Assembly: GCA_963675135.1 (NCBI GenBank)
Contig: OY776125.1
Coordinates: 60,463,441 to 60,527,440, forward strand
Direction of reading: 5' to 3'
Length of the DNA: 64,000 nucleotides
Source: Galeopsis tetrahit
Lineage: Eukaryota; Streptophyta; Magnoliopsida; Lamiales; Lamiaceae
This document shows positions 24,137 to 37,630 of the stretch, piece after piece. The number at the start of each line of letters is the position of its first letter. The first letter of the stretch is position 1. The notes beneath the pieces are model-generated. The model was not told the origin of the DNA. It did not search any database and saw nothing but the letters and a program-made list of their open reading frames with translations. The position numbers and the translations under genes are program-made.

Positions 24137-25341
24137 AGTTGTTGTTTTTTCCAACACGTTGATAGTGAAATTAAGATTCGATAAATACGAAGATTTAGTG
24201 ATTAGTTACCAAGAAAACATTATTTTGTCTTTAATTTTCACAAAATTACATTCGTTTGTGAGAGTTTATGCTCACTCTAATGTGAAAACGCACTTTCTTC
24301 GTTTCTATCATTCTCTACTTTTCAAAAGTTTCAAGAGTTGCAAAGAGTTAACCATTACCAATACTTCTTTGTTCTAAAGTTCTTGTTTTGTCCAACACGT
24401 TGATAGCGAAATTTAGATTCGACAAATACGAAGATTTAGTGATTAGTTACCAAGAAAACATTATTTTGTCTTTCATTATCACAAAATTACACTCGTTAGT
24501 GAGAGTTTATGCTCATTCTAATGTGAAAACGCACTTTCTTCAGTTTTCTCTTTCTCTATTTTTCAAAAGACTCAAGAATTGCAAAGAGTTAACCATTACC
24601 AATACATCTTTGTTCTAAAGTTGTTGTTTTTTCCAACACGTTGATAGTGAAATTAAGATTCGATAAATACGAAGATTTGGTGATTAGTTACCAAGGAAAC
24701 ATTATTTTGTCTTTAATTTTCACAAAATTACATTCGTTTGTGAGAGTTTATGCTCACTCTAATGTGAAAACGCACTTTCTTTGTTTCTATCATTCTCTAC
24801 TTTTCAAAAGTTTCAAGAGTTGCAAAGAGTTAACCATTACCAATACTTCTTTGTTCTAAAGTTCTTGTTTTGTCCAACACGTTGATAGCGAAATTTAGAT
24901 TCGACAAATACGAAGATTTAGTGATTAGTTACCAAGAAAACATTATTTTGTCTTTTATTATCACAAAATTACACTCGTTAGTGAGAGTTTATGCTCATTC
25001 TAATGTGAAAACGCACTTTCTTCAGTTTTCTCTTTCTCTATTTTTCAAAAGACTCAAGAATTGCAAAGAGTTAACCATTACCAATACATCTTTGTTCTAA
25101 AGTTGTTGTTTTTTCCTACACGTTGATAGTGAAATTAAGATTCGATAAATACGAAGATTTAGTGATTAGTTACCAAGGAAACATTATTTTGTCTTTAATT
25201 TTCACAAAATTACATTCGTTTGTGAGAGTTTATGCTCACTCTAATGTGAAAACACACTTTCTTTGTTTCTATCATTCTCTACTTTTCAAAAGTTTCAAGA
25301 GTTGCAAAGAGTTAACCATTACCAATACTTCTTTGTTCTAA

Positions 25342-25581
25342 AGTTCTTGTTTTGTCCAACACGTTGATAGCGAAATTAGATTCAACAAATACGAAGATTT
25401 AGTGATTAGTTACCAAGAAAACATTATTTTGTCTTTAATTATCACAAAATTACACTCGTTAGTGAGAGTTTATGCTCATTCTAATGTGAAAACGCACTTT
25501 CTTCAGTTTTCTCATTCTCTATTTTTCAAAAGACTCAAGAATTGCAAAGAGTTAACCATTACCAATACATCTTTGTTCTAA
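25342..25581 (+). repeat. 240-bp class i monomer, A-type second half
   Basis: Starts 'gcgaaattagattcaac', with one T deleted and a G-to-A change that removes the usual TCGA. The second half is family A ('attatc', 'cagttttctc'). The deletion shifts the frame, so no 72/76-codon frame is present. Confidence 0.88.
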
Positions 25582-26545
25582 AGTTGTTGTTTTTTCCAAC
25601 ACGTTGATAGTGAAATTAAGATTCGATAAATACGAAGATTTAGTGATTAGTTACCAAGAAAACATTATTTTGTCTGTAATTTTCACAAAATTACATTCGT
25701 TTGTGAGAGTTTATGCTCACTCTAATGTGAAAACGCACATTCTTCAATTTTCTCATTCTCTATTTTTCAAAAGACTCAAGAATTGCAAAGAGTTAACCAT
25801 TCCCAATACATCTTTGTTCTAAAGTTGTTGTTTTTTCCAACACGTTGATAGTGAAATTAAGATTCGATAAATACGAAGATTTAGTGATTAGTTACCAAGA
25901 AAACATTATTTTGTCTTTAATTTTCACAAAAGTACATTCGTTTGTGAGAGTTTATGCTCACTCTAATGTGAAAACGCACTTTCTTCGTTTCTATCATTCT
26001 CTACTTTTCAAAAGTTTCAAGAGTTGCAAAGAGTTAACCATTACCAATACTTCTTTGTTCTAAAGTTGTTGTTTTGTCCAACACGTTGATAGCGAAATTT
26101 AGATTCGACAAATACGAAGATTTAGTGATTAGTTACCAAGAAAACATTATTTTGTCTTTAATTATCACAAAATTACACTCGTTAGTGAGAGTTTATGCTC
26201 ATTCTAATGTGAAAACGCACTTTCTTTAGTTTTCTCATTCTCTATTTTTCAAAAGACTCAAGAATTGCAGAGAGTTAACCATTACCAATACATCTTTGTT
26301 CTAAAGTTGTTGTTTTTTCCAACACGTTGATAGTGAAATTAAGATTCGATAAATACGAAGATTTAGTGATTAGTTACCAAGAAAACATTGTTTTGTCTTT
26401 AATTTTCACAAAATTACATTCGTTTGTGAGAGTTTATGCTCACTCTAATGTGAAAACGCACTTTCTTCGTTTATATCATTCTCTACTTTTCAAAAGTTTC
26501 AAGAGTTGCAAAGAGTTAACCATTACCAATACTTCTTTGTTCTAA

Positions 26546-28713
26546 AGTTCTTGTTTTGTCCAACACGTTGATAGCGAAATTTAGATTCGACAAATACGAA
26601 GATTTAGTGATTAGTTACCAAGAAAACATTATTTTGTCTTTAATTATCACAAAATTACACTCGTTAGTGAGAGTTTATGCTCATTCTAATGTGAAAACGC
26701 ACTTTCTTCAATTTTCTCATTCTCTATTTTTCAAAAGACTCAAGAATTGCAAAGAGTTAACCATTACCAATACATCTTTGTTCTAAAGTTGTTGTTTTTT
26801 CCAACACGTTGATAGTGAAATTAAGATTCGATAAATACGAAGATTTAGTGATTAGTTACCAAGAAAACATTATTTTGTCTTTAATTTTCACAAAATTACA
26901 TTCGTTTGTGAGAGTTTATGCACACTCTAATGTGAAAACGCACTTTCTTCGTTTCTATCAATCTCTACTTTTCAAAAGTTTCAAGAGTTGCAAAGAGTTA
27001 ACCATTACCAATACTTCTTTGTTCTAAAGTTCTTGTTTTGTCCAACACGTTGATAGCGAAATTTAGATTCGACAAATACGAAGATTTAGTGATTAGTTAC
27101 CAAGAAAACATTATTTTGTCTTTAATTTTCACAAAATTACATTCGTTTGTGAGAGTTTATGCTCACTCTAATGTGAAAACGCACTTTCTTCGTTTCTATC
27201 ATTCTCTACTTTTCAAAAGTTTCAAGAGTTGGAAAGAGTTAACCATTACCAATACTTCTTTGTTCTAAAGTTGTTGTTTTGTCCAACACGTTGATAGCGA
27301 AATTTAGATTCGACAAATACGAAGATTTAGTGATTAGTTACCAAGAAAACATTATTTTGTCTTTAATTTTCACAAAATTACATTCGTTTGTGAGAGTTTA
27401 TGCACACTCTAATGTGAAAACGCACTTTCTTCGTTTCTATCATTCTCTACTTTTCAAAAGTTTCAAGAGTTGCAAAGAGTTAACCATTACCAATACTTCT
27501 TTGTTCTAAAGTTCTTGTTTTGTCCAACACGTTGATAGCGAAATTAGATTCAACAAATACGAAGATTTAGTGATTAGTTACCAAGAAAACATTATTTTGT
27601 CTTTAATTATCACAAAATTACACTCGTTAGTGAGAGTTTATGCTCATTCTAATGTGAAAACGCACTTTCTTCAGTTTTCTCATTCTCTATTTTTCAAAAG
27701 ACTCAAGAATTGCAAAGAGTTAACCATTACCAATACATCTTTGTTCTAAAGTTGTTGTTTTTTCCAACACGTTGATAGTGAAATTAAGATTCGATAAATA
27801 CGAAGATTTAGTGATTAGTTACCAAGAAAACATTATTTTGTCTGTAATTTTTACAAAATTACATTCGTTTGTGAGAGTTTATGCTCACTCTAATGTGAAA
27901 ACGCACATTCTTCAATTTTCTCATTCTCTATTTTTCAAAAGACTCAAGAATTGCAAAGAGTTAACCATTCCCATTACATCTTTGTTCTAAAGTTGTTGTT
28001 TTTTCCAACACGTTGATAGTGAAATTAAGATTCGATAAATACGAAGATTTAGTGATTAGTTACCAAGAAAACATTATTTTGTCTTTAATTTTCACAAAAG
28101 TACATTCGTTTGTGAGAGTTTATGCTCACTCTAATGTGAAAACGCACTTTCTTCGTTTCTATCATTCTCTACTTTTCAAAAGTTTCAAGAGTTGCAAAGA
28201 GTTAACCATTACCAATACTTCTTTGTTCTAAAGTTGTTGTTTTGTCCAACACGTTGATAGCGAAATTTAGATTCGACAAATACGAAGATTTAGTGATTAG
28301 TTACCAAGAAAACATTATTTTGTCTTTAATTATCACAAAATTACACTCGTTAGTGAGAGTTTATGCTCATTCTAATGTGAAAACGCACTTTCTTTAGTTT
28401 TCTCATTCTCTATTTTTCAAAAGACTCAAGAATTGCAGAGAGTTAACCATTACCAATACATCTTTGTTCTAAAGTTGTTGTTTTTTCCAACACGTTGATA
28501 GTGAAATTAAGATTCGATAAATACGAAGATTTAGTGATTAGTTACCAAGAAAACATTGTTTTGTCTTTAATTTTCACAAAATTACATTCGTTTGTGAGAG
28601 TTTATGCTCACTCTAATGTGAAAACGCACTTTCTTCGTTTATATCATTCTCTACTTTTCAAAAGTTTCAAGAGTTGCAAAGAGTTAACCATTACCAATAC
28701 TTCTTTGTTCTAA
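26546..28713 (+). repeat. Region II HOR U4, 9 monomers (2,168 bp)
   Basis: Order a-b-c-(c/b mosaic)-i-g-d-e-f. The fourth unit (27269-27509) has the class b 'gcacactc' but not the 'tatcaatc' that normally accompanies it, so it is a mosaic. The g unit carries 'aatttttac' and 'cccattac', shared with U6 and U7. Confidence 0.77.
27510..27749 (+). repeat. 240-bp class i monomer, A-type second half
   Basis: Same 5' deletion and family A second half as the copy at 25342. Both are followed by g-d-e-f. Confidence 0.88.
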
Positions 28714-31123
28714 AGTTCTTGTTTTGTCCAACACGTTGATAGCGAAATTTAGATTCGACAAATACGAAGATTTAGTGATTAGTTACCAAGAAAACATTAT
28801 TTTGTCTTTAATTATCACAAAATTACACTCGTTAGTGAGAGTTTATGCTCATTCTAATGTGAAAACGCACTTTCTTCAATTTTCTCATTCTCTATTTTTC
28901 AAAAGACTCAAGAATTGCAAAGAGTTAACCATTACCAATACATCTTTGTTCTAAAGTTGTTGTTTTTTCCAACACGTTGATAGTGAAATTAAGATTCGAT
29001 AAATACGAAGATTTAGTGATTAGTTACCAAGAAAACATTATTTTGTCTTTAATTTTCACAAAATTACATTCGTTTGTGAGAGTTTATGCACACTCTAATG
29101 TGAAAACGCACTTTCTTCGTTTCTATCAATCTCTACTTTTCAAAAGTTTCAAGAGTTGCAAAGAGTTAACCATTACCAATACTTCTTTGTTCTAAAGTTC
29201 TTGTTTTGTCCAACACGTTGATAGCGAAATTTAGATTCGACAAATACGAAGATTTAGTGATTAGTTACCAAGAAAACATTATTTTGTCTTTAATTTTCAC
29301 AAAATTACATTCGTTTGTGAGAGTTTATGCTCACTCTAATGTGAAAACGCACTTTCTTCGTTTCTATCATTCTCTACTTTTCAAAAGTTTCAAGATTTGC
29401 AAAGAGTTAACCATTACCAATACTTCTTTGTTCTAAAGTTCTTGTTTTGTCCAACACGTTGATAGCAAAATTTAGATTCGACAAATACGAAGATTTAGTG
29501 ATTAGTTACCAAGAAAACATTATTTTGTCTTTAATTATCACAAAATTACACTCGTTAGTGAGAGTTTATGCTCATTCTAATGTGAAAACGCACTTTCTTC
29601 AATTTTCTCATTCTCTATTTTTCAAAAGACTCAAGAATTGCAAAGAGTTAACCATTACCAATACATCTTTGTTCTAAAGTTGTTGTTTTTTCCAACACGT
29701 TGATAGTGAAATTAAGATTCGATAAATACGAAGATTTAGTGATTAGTTACCAAGAAAACATTATTTTGTCTTTAATTTTCACAAAATTACATTCGTTTGT
29801 GAGAGTTTATGCACACTCTAATGTGAAAACGCACTTTCTTCGTTTCTATCAATCTCTACTTTTCAAAAGTTTCAAGAGTTGCAAAGTGTTAACCATTACC
29901 AATACTTCTTTGTTCTAAAGTTCTTGTTTTGTCCAACACGTTGATAGCGAAATTTAGATTCGACAAATACGAAGATTTAGTGATTAGTTACCAAGAAAAC
30001 ATTATTTTGTCTTTAATTTTCACAAAATTACATTCGTTTGTGAGAGTTTATGCTCACTCTAATGTGAAAACGCACTTTCTTCGTTTCTATCATTCTCTAC
30101 TTTTCAAAAGTTTCAAGAGTTGGAAAGAGTTAACCATTACCAATACTTCTTTGTTCTAAAGTTGTTGTTTTGTCCAACACGTTGATAGCGAAATTTAGAT
30201 TCGACAAATACGAAGATTTAGTGATTAGTTACCAAGAAAACATTATTTTGTCTTTAATTATCACAAAATTACACTCGTTAGTGAGAGTTTATGCTCATTC
30301 TAATGTGAAAACGCACTTTCTTCAGTTTTCTCATTCTCTATTTTTCAAAAGACTCAAGAATTGCAAAGAGTTAACCATTACCAATACATCTTTGTTCTAA
30401 AGTTGTTGTTTTTTCCAACACGTTGATAGTGAAATTAAGATTCGATAAATACGAAGATTTAGTGATTAGTTACCAAGAAAACATTATTTTGTCTTTAATT
30501 TTCACAAAAGTACATTCGTTTGTGAGAGTTTATGCTCACTCTAATGTGAAAACGCACTTTCTTCGTTTCTATCATTCTCTACTTTTCAAAAGTTTCAAGA
30601 GTTGCAAAGAGTTAACCATTACCAATACTTCTTTGTTCTAAAGTTGTTGTTTTGTCCAACACGTTGATAGCGAAATTTAGATTCGACAAATACGAAGATT
30701 TAGTGATTAGTTACCAAGAAAACATTATTTTGTCTTTAATTATCACAAAATTACACTCGTTAGTGAGAGTTTATGCTCATTCTAATGTGAAAACGCACTT
30801 TCTTTAGTTTTCTCATTCTCTATTTTTCAAAAGACTCAAGAATTGCAGAGAGTTAACCATTACCAATACATCTTTGTTCTAAAGTTGTTGTTTTTTCCAA
30901 CACGTTGATAGTGAAATTAAGATTCGATAAATACGAAGATTTAGTGATTAGTTACCAAGAAAACATTGTTTTATCTTTAATTTTCACAAAATTACATTCG
31001 TTTGTGAGAGTTTATGCTCACTCTAATGTGAAAACGCACTTTCTTCGTTTATATCATTCTCTACTTTTCAAAAGTTTCAAGAGTTGCAAAGAGTTAACCA
31101 TTACCAATACTTCTTTGTTCTAA
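28714..31123 (+). repeat. Region II HOR U5, 10 monomers (2,410 bp)
   Basis: Order a-b-k-a-b-c-a2-d-e-f. The opening a-b-(k/c) is repeated, which suggests fusion of a partial HOR with a complete one. The second b has a private 'gcaaagtgtt' near 29885. Confidence 0.77.
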
Positions 31124-33051
31124 AGTTCTTGTTTTGTCCAACACGTTGATAGCGAAATTTAGATTCGACAAATACGAAGATTTAGTGATTAGTTACCAAG
31201 AAAACATTATTTTGTCTTTAATTATCACAAAATTACACTCGTTAGTGAGAGTTTATGCTCATTCTAATGTGAAAACGCACTTTCTTCAATTTTCTCATTC
31301 TCTACTTTTCAAAAGACTCAAGAATTGCAAAGAGTTAACCATTACCAATACATCTTTGTTCTAAAGTTGTTGTTTTTTCCAACACGTTGATAGTGAAATT
31401 AAGATTCGATAAATACGAAGATTTAGTGATTAGTTACCAAGAAAACATTATTTTGTCTTTAATTTTCACAAAATTACATTCGTTTGTGAGAGTTTATGCA
31501 CACTCTAATGTGAAAACGCACTTTCTTCGTTTCTATCAATCTCTACTTTTCAAAAGTTTCAAGAGTTGCAAAGAGTTAACCATTACCAATACTTCTTTGT
31601 TCTAAAGTTCTTGTTTTGTCCAACACGTTGATAGCGAAATTTAGATTCGACAAATACGAAGATTTAGTGATTAGTTACCAAGAAAACATTATTTTGTCTT
31701 TAATTTTCACAAAATTACATTCGTTTGTGAGAGTTTATGCTCACTCTAATGTGAAAACGCACTTTCTTCGTTTCTATCATTCTCTACTTTTCAAAAGTTT
31801 CAAGAGTTGGAAAGAGTTAACCATTACCAATACTTCTTTGTTCTAAAGTTGTTGTTTTGTCCAACACGTTGATAGCGAAATTTAGATTCGACAAATACGA
31901 AGATTTAGTGATTAGTTACCAAGAAAACATTATTTTGTCTTTAATTATCACAAAATTACACTCGTTAGTGAGAGTTTATGCTCATTCTAATGTGAAAACG
32001 CACTTTCTTCAGTTTTCTCATTCTCTATTTTTCAAAAGACTCAAGAATTGCAAAGAGTTAACCATTACCAATACATCTTTGTTCTAAAGTTGTTGTTTTT
32101 TCCAACACGTTGATAGTGAAATTAAGATTCGATAAATACGAAGATTTAGTGATTAGTTACCAAGAAAACATTATTTTGTCTGTAATTTTTACAAAATTAC
32201 ATTCGTTTGTGAGAGTTTATGCTCACTCTAATGTGAAAACGCACATTCTTCAATTTTCTCATTCTCTATTTTTCAAAAGACTCAAGAATTGCAAAGAGTT
32301 AACCATTCCCATTACATCTTTGTTCTAAAGTTGTTGTTTTTTCCAACACGTTGATAGTGAAATTAAGATTCGATAAATACGAAGATTTAGTGATTAGTTA
32401 CCAAGAAAACATTATTTTGTCTTTAATTTTCACAAAAGTACATTCGTTTGTGAGAGTTTATGCTCACTCTAATGTGAAAACGCACTTTCTTCGTTTCTAT
32501 CATTCTCTACTTTTCAAAAGTTTCAAGAGTTGCAAAGAGTTAACCATTACCAATACTTCTTTGTTCTAAAGTTGTTGTTTTGTCCAACACGTTGATAGCG
32601 AAATTTAGATTCGACAAATACGAAGATTTAGTGATTAGTTACCAAGAAAACATTATTTTGTCTTTAATTATCACAAAATTACACTCGTTAGTGAGAGTTT
32701 ATGCTCATTCTAATGTGAAAACGCACTTTCTTTAGTTTTCTCATTCTCTATTTTTCAAAAGACTCAAGAATTGCAGAGAGTTAACCATTACCAATACATC
32801 TTTGTTCTAAAGTTGTTGTTTTTTCCAACACGTTGATAGTGAAATTAAGATTCGATAAATACGAAGATTTAGTGATTAGTTACCAAGAAAACATTGTTTT
32901 GTCTTTAATTTTCACAAAATTACATTCGTTTGTGAGAGTTTATGCTCACTCTAATGTGAAAACGCACTTTCTTCGTTTATATCATTCTCTACTTTTCAAA
33001 AGTTTCAAGAGTTGCAAAGAGTTAACCATTACCAATACTTCTTTGTTCTAA
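31124..33051 (+). repeat. Region II HOR U6, 8 monomers (1,928 bp)
   Basis: Order a-b-c-a2-g-d-e-f. The a unit has a private 'tctacttttc' where A units normally have 'tctatttttc'. The g unit has 'aatttttac' and 'cccattac', and the f unit has 'cattgttttgtc'. All three variants recur in U7. Confidence 0.82.
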
Positions 33052-34979
33052 AGTTCTTGTTTTGTCCAACACGTTGATAGCGAAATTTAGATTCGACAAA
33101 TACGAAGATTTAGTGATTAGTTACCAAGAAAACATTATTTTGTCTTTAATTATCACAAAATTACACTCGTTAGTGAGAGTTTATGCTCATTCTAATGTGA
33201 AAACGCACTTTCTTCAATTTTCTCATTCTCTACTTTTCAAAAGACTCAAGAATTGCAAAGAGTTAACCATTACCAATACATCTTTGTTCTAAAGTTGTTG
33301 TTTTTTCCAACACGTTGATAGTGAAATTAAGATTCGATAAATACGAAGATTTAGTGATTAGTTACCAAGAAAACATTATTTTGTCTTTAATTTTCACAAA
33401 ATTACATTCGTTTGTGAGAGTTTATGCACACTCTAATGTGAAAACGCACTTTCTTCGTTTCTATCAATCTCTACTTTTCAAAAGTTTCAAGAGTTGCAAA
33501 GAGTTAACCATTACCAATACTTCTTTGTTCTAAAGTTCTTGTTTTGTCCAACACGTTGATAGCGAAATTTAGATTCGACAAATACGAAGATTTAGTGATT
33601 AGTTACCAAGAAAACATTATTTTGTCTTTAATTTTCACAAAATTACATTCGTTTGTGAGAGTTTATGCTCACTCTAATGTGAAAACGCACTTTCTTCGTT
33701 TCTATCATTCTCTACTTTTCAAAAGTTTCAAGAGTTGGAAAGAGTTAACCATTACCAATACTTCTTTGTTCTAAAGTTGTTGTTTTGTCCAACACGTTGA
33801 TAGCGAAATTTAGATTCGACAAATACGAAGATTTAGTGATTAGTTACCAAGAAAACATTATTTTGTCTTTAATTATCACAAAATTACACTCGTTAGTGAG
33901 AGTTTATGCTCATTCTAATGTGAAAACGCACTTTCTTCAGTTTTCTCATTCTCTATTTTTCAAAAGACTCAAGAATTGCAAAGAGTTAACCATTACCAAT
34001 ACATCTTTGTTCTAAAGTTGTTGTTTTTTCCAACACGTTGATAGTGAAATTAAGATTCGATAAATACGAAGATTTAGTGATTAGTTACCAAGAAAACATT
34101 ATTTTGTCTGTAATTTTTACAAAATTACATTCGTTTGTGAGAGTTTATGCTCACTCTAATGTGAAAACGCACATTCTTCAATTTTCTCATTCTCTATTTT
34201 TCAAAAGACTCAAGAATTGCAAAGAGTTAACCATTCCCATTACATCTTTGTTCTAAAGTTGTTGTTTTTTCCAACACGTTGATAGTGAAATTAAGATTCG
34301 ATAAATACGAAGATTTAGTGATTAGTTACCAAGAAAACATTATTTTGTCTTTAATTTTCACAAAAGTACATTCGTTTGTGAGAGTTTATGCTCACTCTAA
34401 TGTGAAAACGCACTTTCTTCGTTTCTATCATTCTCTACTTTTCAAAAGTTTCAAGAGTTGCAAAGAGTTAACCATTACCAATACTTCTTTGTTCTAAAGT
34501 TGTTGTTTTGTCCAACACGTTGATAGCGAAATTTAGATTCGACAAATACGAAGATTTAGTGATTAGTTACCAAGAAAACATTATTTTGTCTTTAATTATC
34601 ACAAAATTACACTCGTTAGTGAGAGTTTATGCTCATTCTAATGTGAAAACGCACTTTCTTTAGTTTTCTCATTCTCTATTTTTCAAAAGACTCAAGAATT
34701 GCAGAGAGTTAACCATTACCAATACATCTTTGTTCTAAAGTTGTTGTTTTTTCCAACACGTTGATAGTGAAATTAAGATTCGATAAATACGAAGATTTAG
34801 TGATTAGTTACCAAGAAAACATTGTTTTGTCTTTAATTTTCACAAAATTACATTCGTTTGTGAGAGTTTATGCTCACTCTAATGTGAAAACGCACTTTCT
34901 TCGTTTATATCATTCTCTACTTTTCAAAAGTTTCAAGAGTTGCAAAGAGTTAACCATTACCAATACTTCTTTGTTCTAA
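33052..34979 (+). repeat. Region II HOR U7, 8 monomers (1,928 bp)
   Basis: Same order and same private variants as U6. I saw no base difference between them by eye. This is the clearest recent tandem duplication in region II. The next a unit, at 34980-35220, carries the same 'tctacttttc', so the shared block extends into U8. Confidence 0.82.
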
Positions 34980-37630
34980 AGTTCTTGTTTTGTCCAACAC
35001 GTTGATAGCGAAATTTAGATTCGACAAATACGAAGATTTAGTGATTAGTTACCAAGAAAACATTATTTTGTCTTTAATTATCACAAAATTACACTCGTTA
35101 GTGAGAGTTTATGCTCATTCTAATGTGAAAACGCACTTTCTTCAATTTTCTCATTCTCTACTTTTCAAAAGACTCAAGAATTGCAAAGAGTTAACCATTA
35201 CCAATACATCTTTGTTCTAAAGTTGTTGTTTTTTCCAACACGTTGATAGTGAAATTAAGATTCGATAAATACGAAGATTTAGTGATTAGTTACCAAGAAA
35301 ACATTATTTTGTCTTTAATTTTCACAAAATTACATTCGTTTGTGAGAGTTTATGCACACTCTAATGTGAAAACGCACTTTCTTCGTTTCTATCAATCTCT
35401 ACTTTTCAAAAGTTTCAAGAGTTGCAAAGAGTTAACCATTACCAATACTTCTTTGTTCTAAAGTTCTTGTTTTGTCCAACACGTTGATAGCGAAATTTAG
35501 ATTCGACAAATACGAAGATTTAGTGATTAGTTACCAAGAAAACATTATTTTGTCTTTAATTTTCACAAAATTACATTCGTTTGTGAGAGTTTATGCTCAC
35601 TCTAATGTGAAAACGCACTTTCTTCGTTTCTATCATTCTCTACTTTTCAAAAGTTTCAAGAGTTGGAAAGAGTTAACCATTACCAATACTTCTTTGTTCT
35701 AAAGTTGTTGTTTTGTCCAACACGTTGATAGCGAAATTTAGATTCGACAAATACGAAGATTTAGTGATTAGTTACCAAGAAAACATTATTTTGTCTTTAA
35801 TTATCACAAAATTACACTCGTTAGTGAGAGTTTATGCTCATTCTAATGTGAAAACGCACTTTCTTCAGTTTTCTCATTCTCTATTTTTCAAAAGACTCAA
35901 GAATTGCAAAGAGTTAACCATTACCAATACATCTTTGTTCTAAAGTTGTTGTTTTTTCCAACACGTTGATAGTGAAATTAAGATTCGATAAATACGAAGA
36001 TTTAGTGATTAGTTACCAAGAAAACATTATTTTGTCTGTAATTTTCACAAAATTACATTCGTTTGTGAGAGTTTATGCTCACTCTAATGTGAAAACGCAC
36101 TTTCTTCAATTTTCTCATTCTCTATTTTTTAAAAGACTCAAGAATTGCAAAGAGTTAACCATTCCCAATACATCTTTGTTCTAAAGTTGTTGTTTTTTCC
36201 AACACGTTGATAGTGAAATTAAGATTCGATAAATACGAAGATTTAGTGATTAGTTACCAAGAAAACATTATTTTGTCTTTAATTTTCACAAAATTACATT
36301 CGTTTGTGAGAGTTTATGCTCACTCTAATGTGAAAACGCACTTTCTTCGTTTCTATCATTCTCTACTTTTCAAAAGTTTCAAGAGTTGCAAAGAGTTAAC
36401 CATTACCAATACTTCTTTGTTCTAAAGTTCTTGTTTTGTCCAACACGTTGATAGCGAAATTTAGATTCGACAAATACGAAGATTTAGTGATTAGTTACCA
36501 AGAAAACATTATTTTGTCTTTTATTATCACAAAATTACACTCGTTAGTGAGAGTTTATGCTCATTCTAATGTGAAAACGCACTTTCTTCAGTTTTCTCAT
36601 TCTCTATTTTTCAAAAGACTCAAGAATTGCAAAGAGTTAACCATTACCAATACATCTTTGTTCTAAAGTTGTTGTTTTTTCCAACACGTTGATAGTGAAA
36701 TTAAGATTCGATAAATACGAAGATTTAGTGATTAGTTACCAAGAAAACATTATTTTGTCTGTAATTTTCACAAAATTACATTCGTTTGTGAGAGTTTATG
36801 CTCACTCTAATGTGAAAACGCACATTCTTCAATTTTCTCATTCTCTATTTTTCAAAAGACTCAAGAATTGCAAAGAGTTAACCATTCCCAATACATCTTT
36901 GTTCTAAAGTTGTTGTTTTTTCCAACACGTTGATATTGAAATTAAGATTCGATAAATACGAAGATTTAGTGATTAGTTACCAAGAAAACATTATTTTGTC
37001 TTTAATTTTCACAAAAGTACATTCGTTTGTGAGAGTTTATGCTCACTCTAATGTGAAAACGCACTTTCTTCGTTTCTATCATTCTCTACTTTTCAAAAGT
37101 TTCAAGAGTTGCAAAGAGTTAACCATTACCAATACTTCTTTGTTCTAAAGTTGTTGTTTTGTCCAACACGTTGATAGCGAAATTTAGATTCGACAAATAC
37201 GAAGATTTAGTGATTAGTTACCAAGAAAACATTATTTTGTCTTTAATTATCACAAAATTACACTCGTTAGTGAGAGTTTATGCTCATTCTAATGTGAAAA
37301 CGCACTTTCTTTAGTTTTCTCATTCTCTATTTTTCAAAAGACTCAAGAATTGCAGAGAGTTAACCATTACCAATACATCTTTGTTCTAAAGTTGTTGTTT
37401 TTTCCAACACGTTGATAGTGAAATTAAGATTCGATAAATACGAAGATTTAGTGATTAGTTACCAAGAAAACATTGTTTTATCTTTAATTTTCACAAAATT
37501 ACATTCGTTTGTGAGAGTTTATGCTCACTCTAATGTGAAAACGCACTTTCTTCGTTTATATCATTCTCTACTTTTCAAAAGTTTCAAGAGTTGCAAAGAG
37601 TTAACCATTACCAATACTTCTTTGTTCTAA
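34980..37630 (+). repeat. Region II HOR U8, 11 monomers (2,651 bp)
   Basis: Order a-b-c-a2-g-h-a3-g-d-e-f. The second g has 'cgcacattc', and the d unit has a private 'gatattgaaatt' near 36933. U13 has the same order. Confidence 0.79.

Larger units (their letters stand above)
23655..26545 (+). repeat. Region II HOR U3, 12 monomers (2,891 bp)
   Basis: Order a-g-h-a3-h2-a3-h2-i-g-d-e-f. The a3-h2 dimer is doubled (24378-24859 and 24860-25341). The a3 units have 'ctctttctc', and the h2 units have 'ccaaggaaac' and 'ctttgtttc'. A 240-bp i unit explains the total of 2,891 rather than 2,892 bp. Class b is replaced by g here. Confidence 0.78.
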
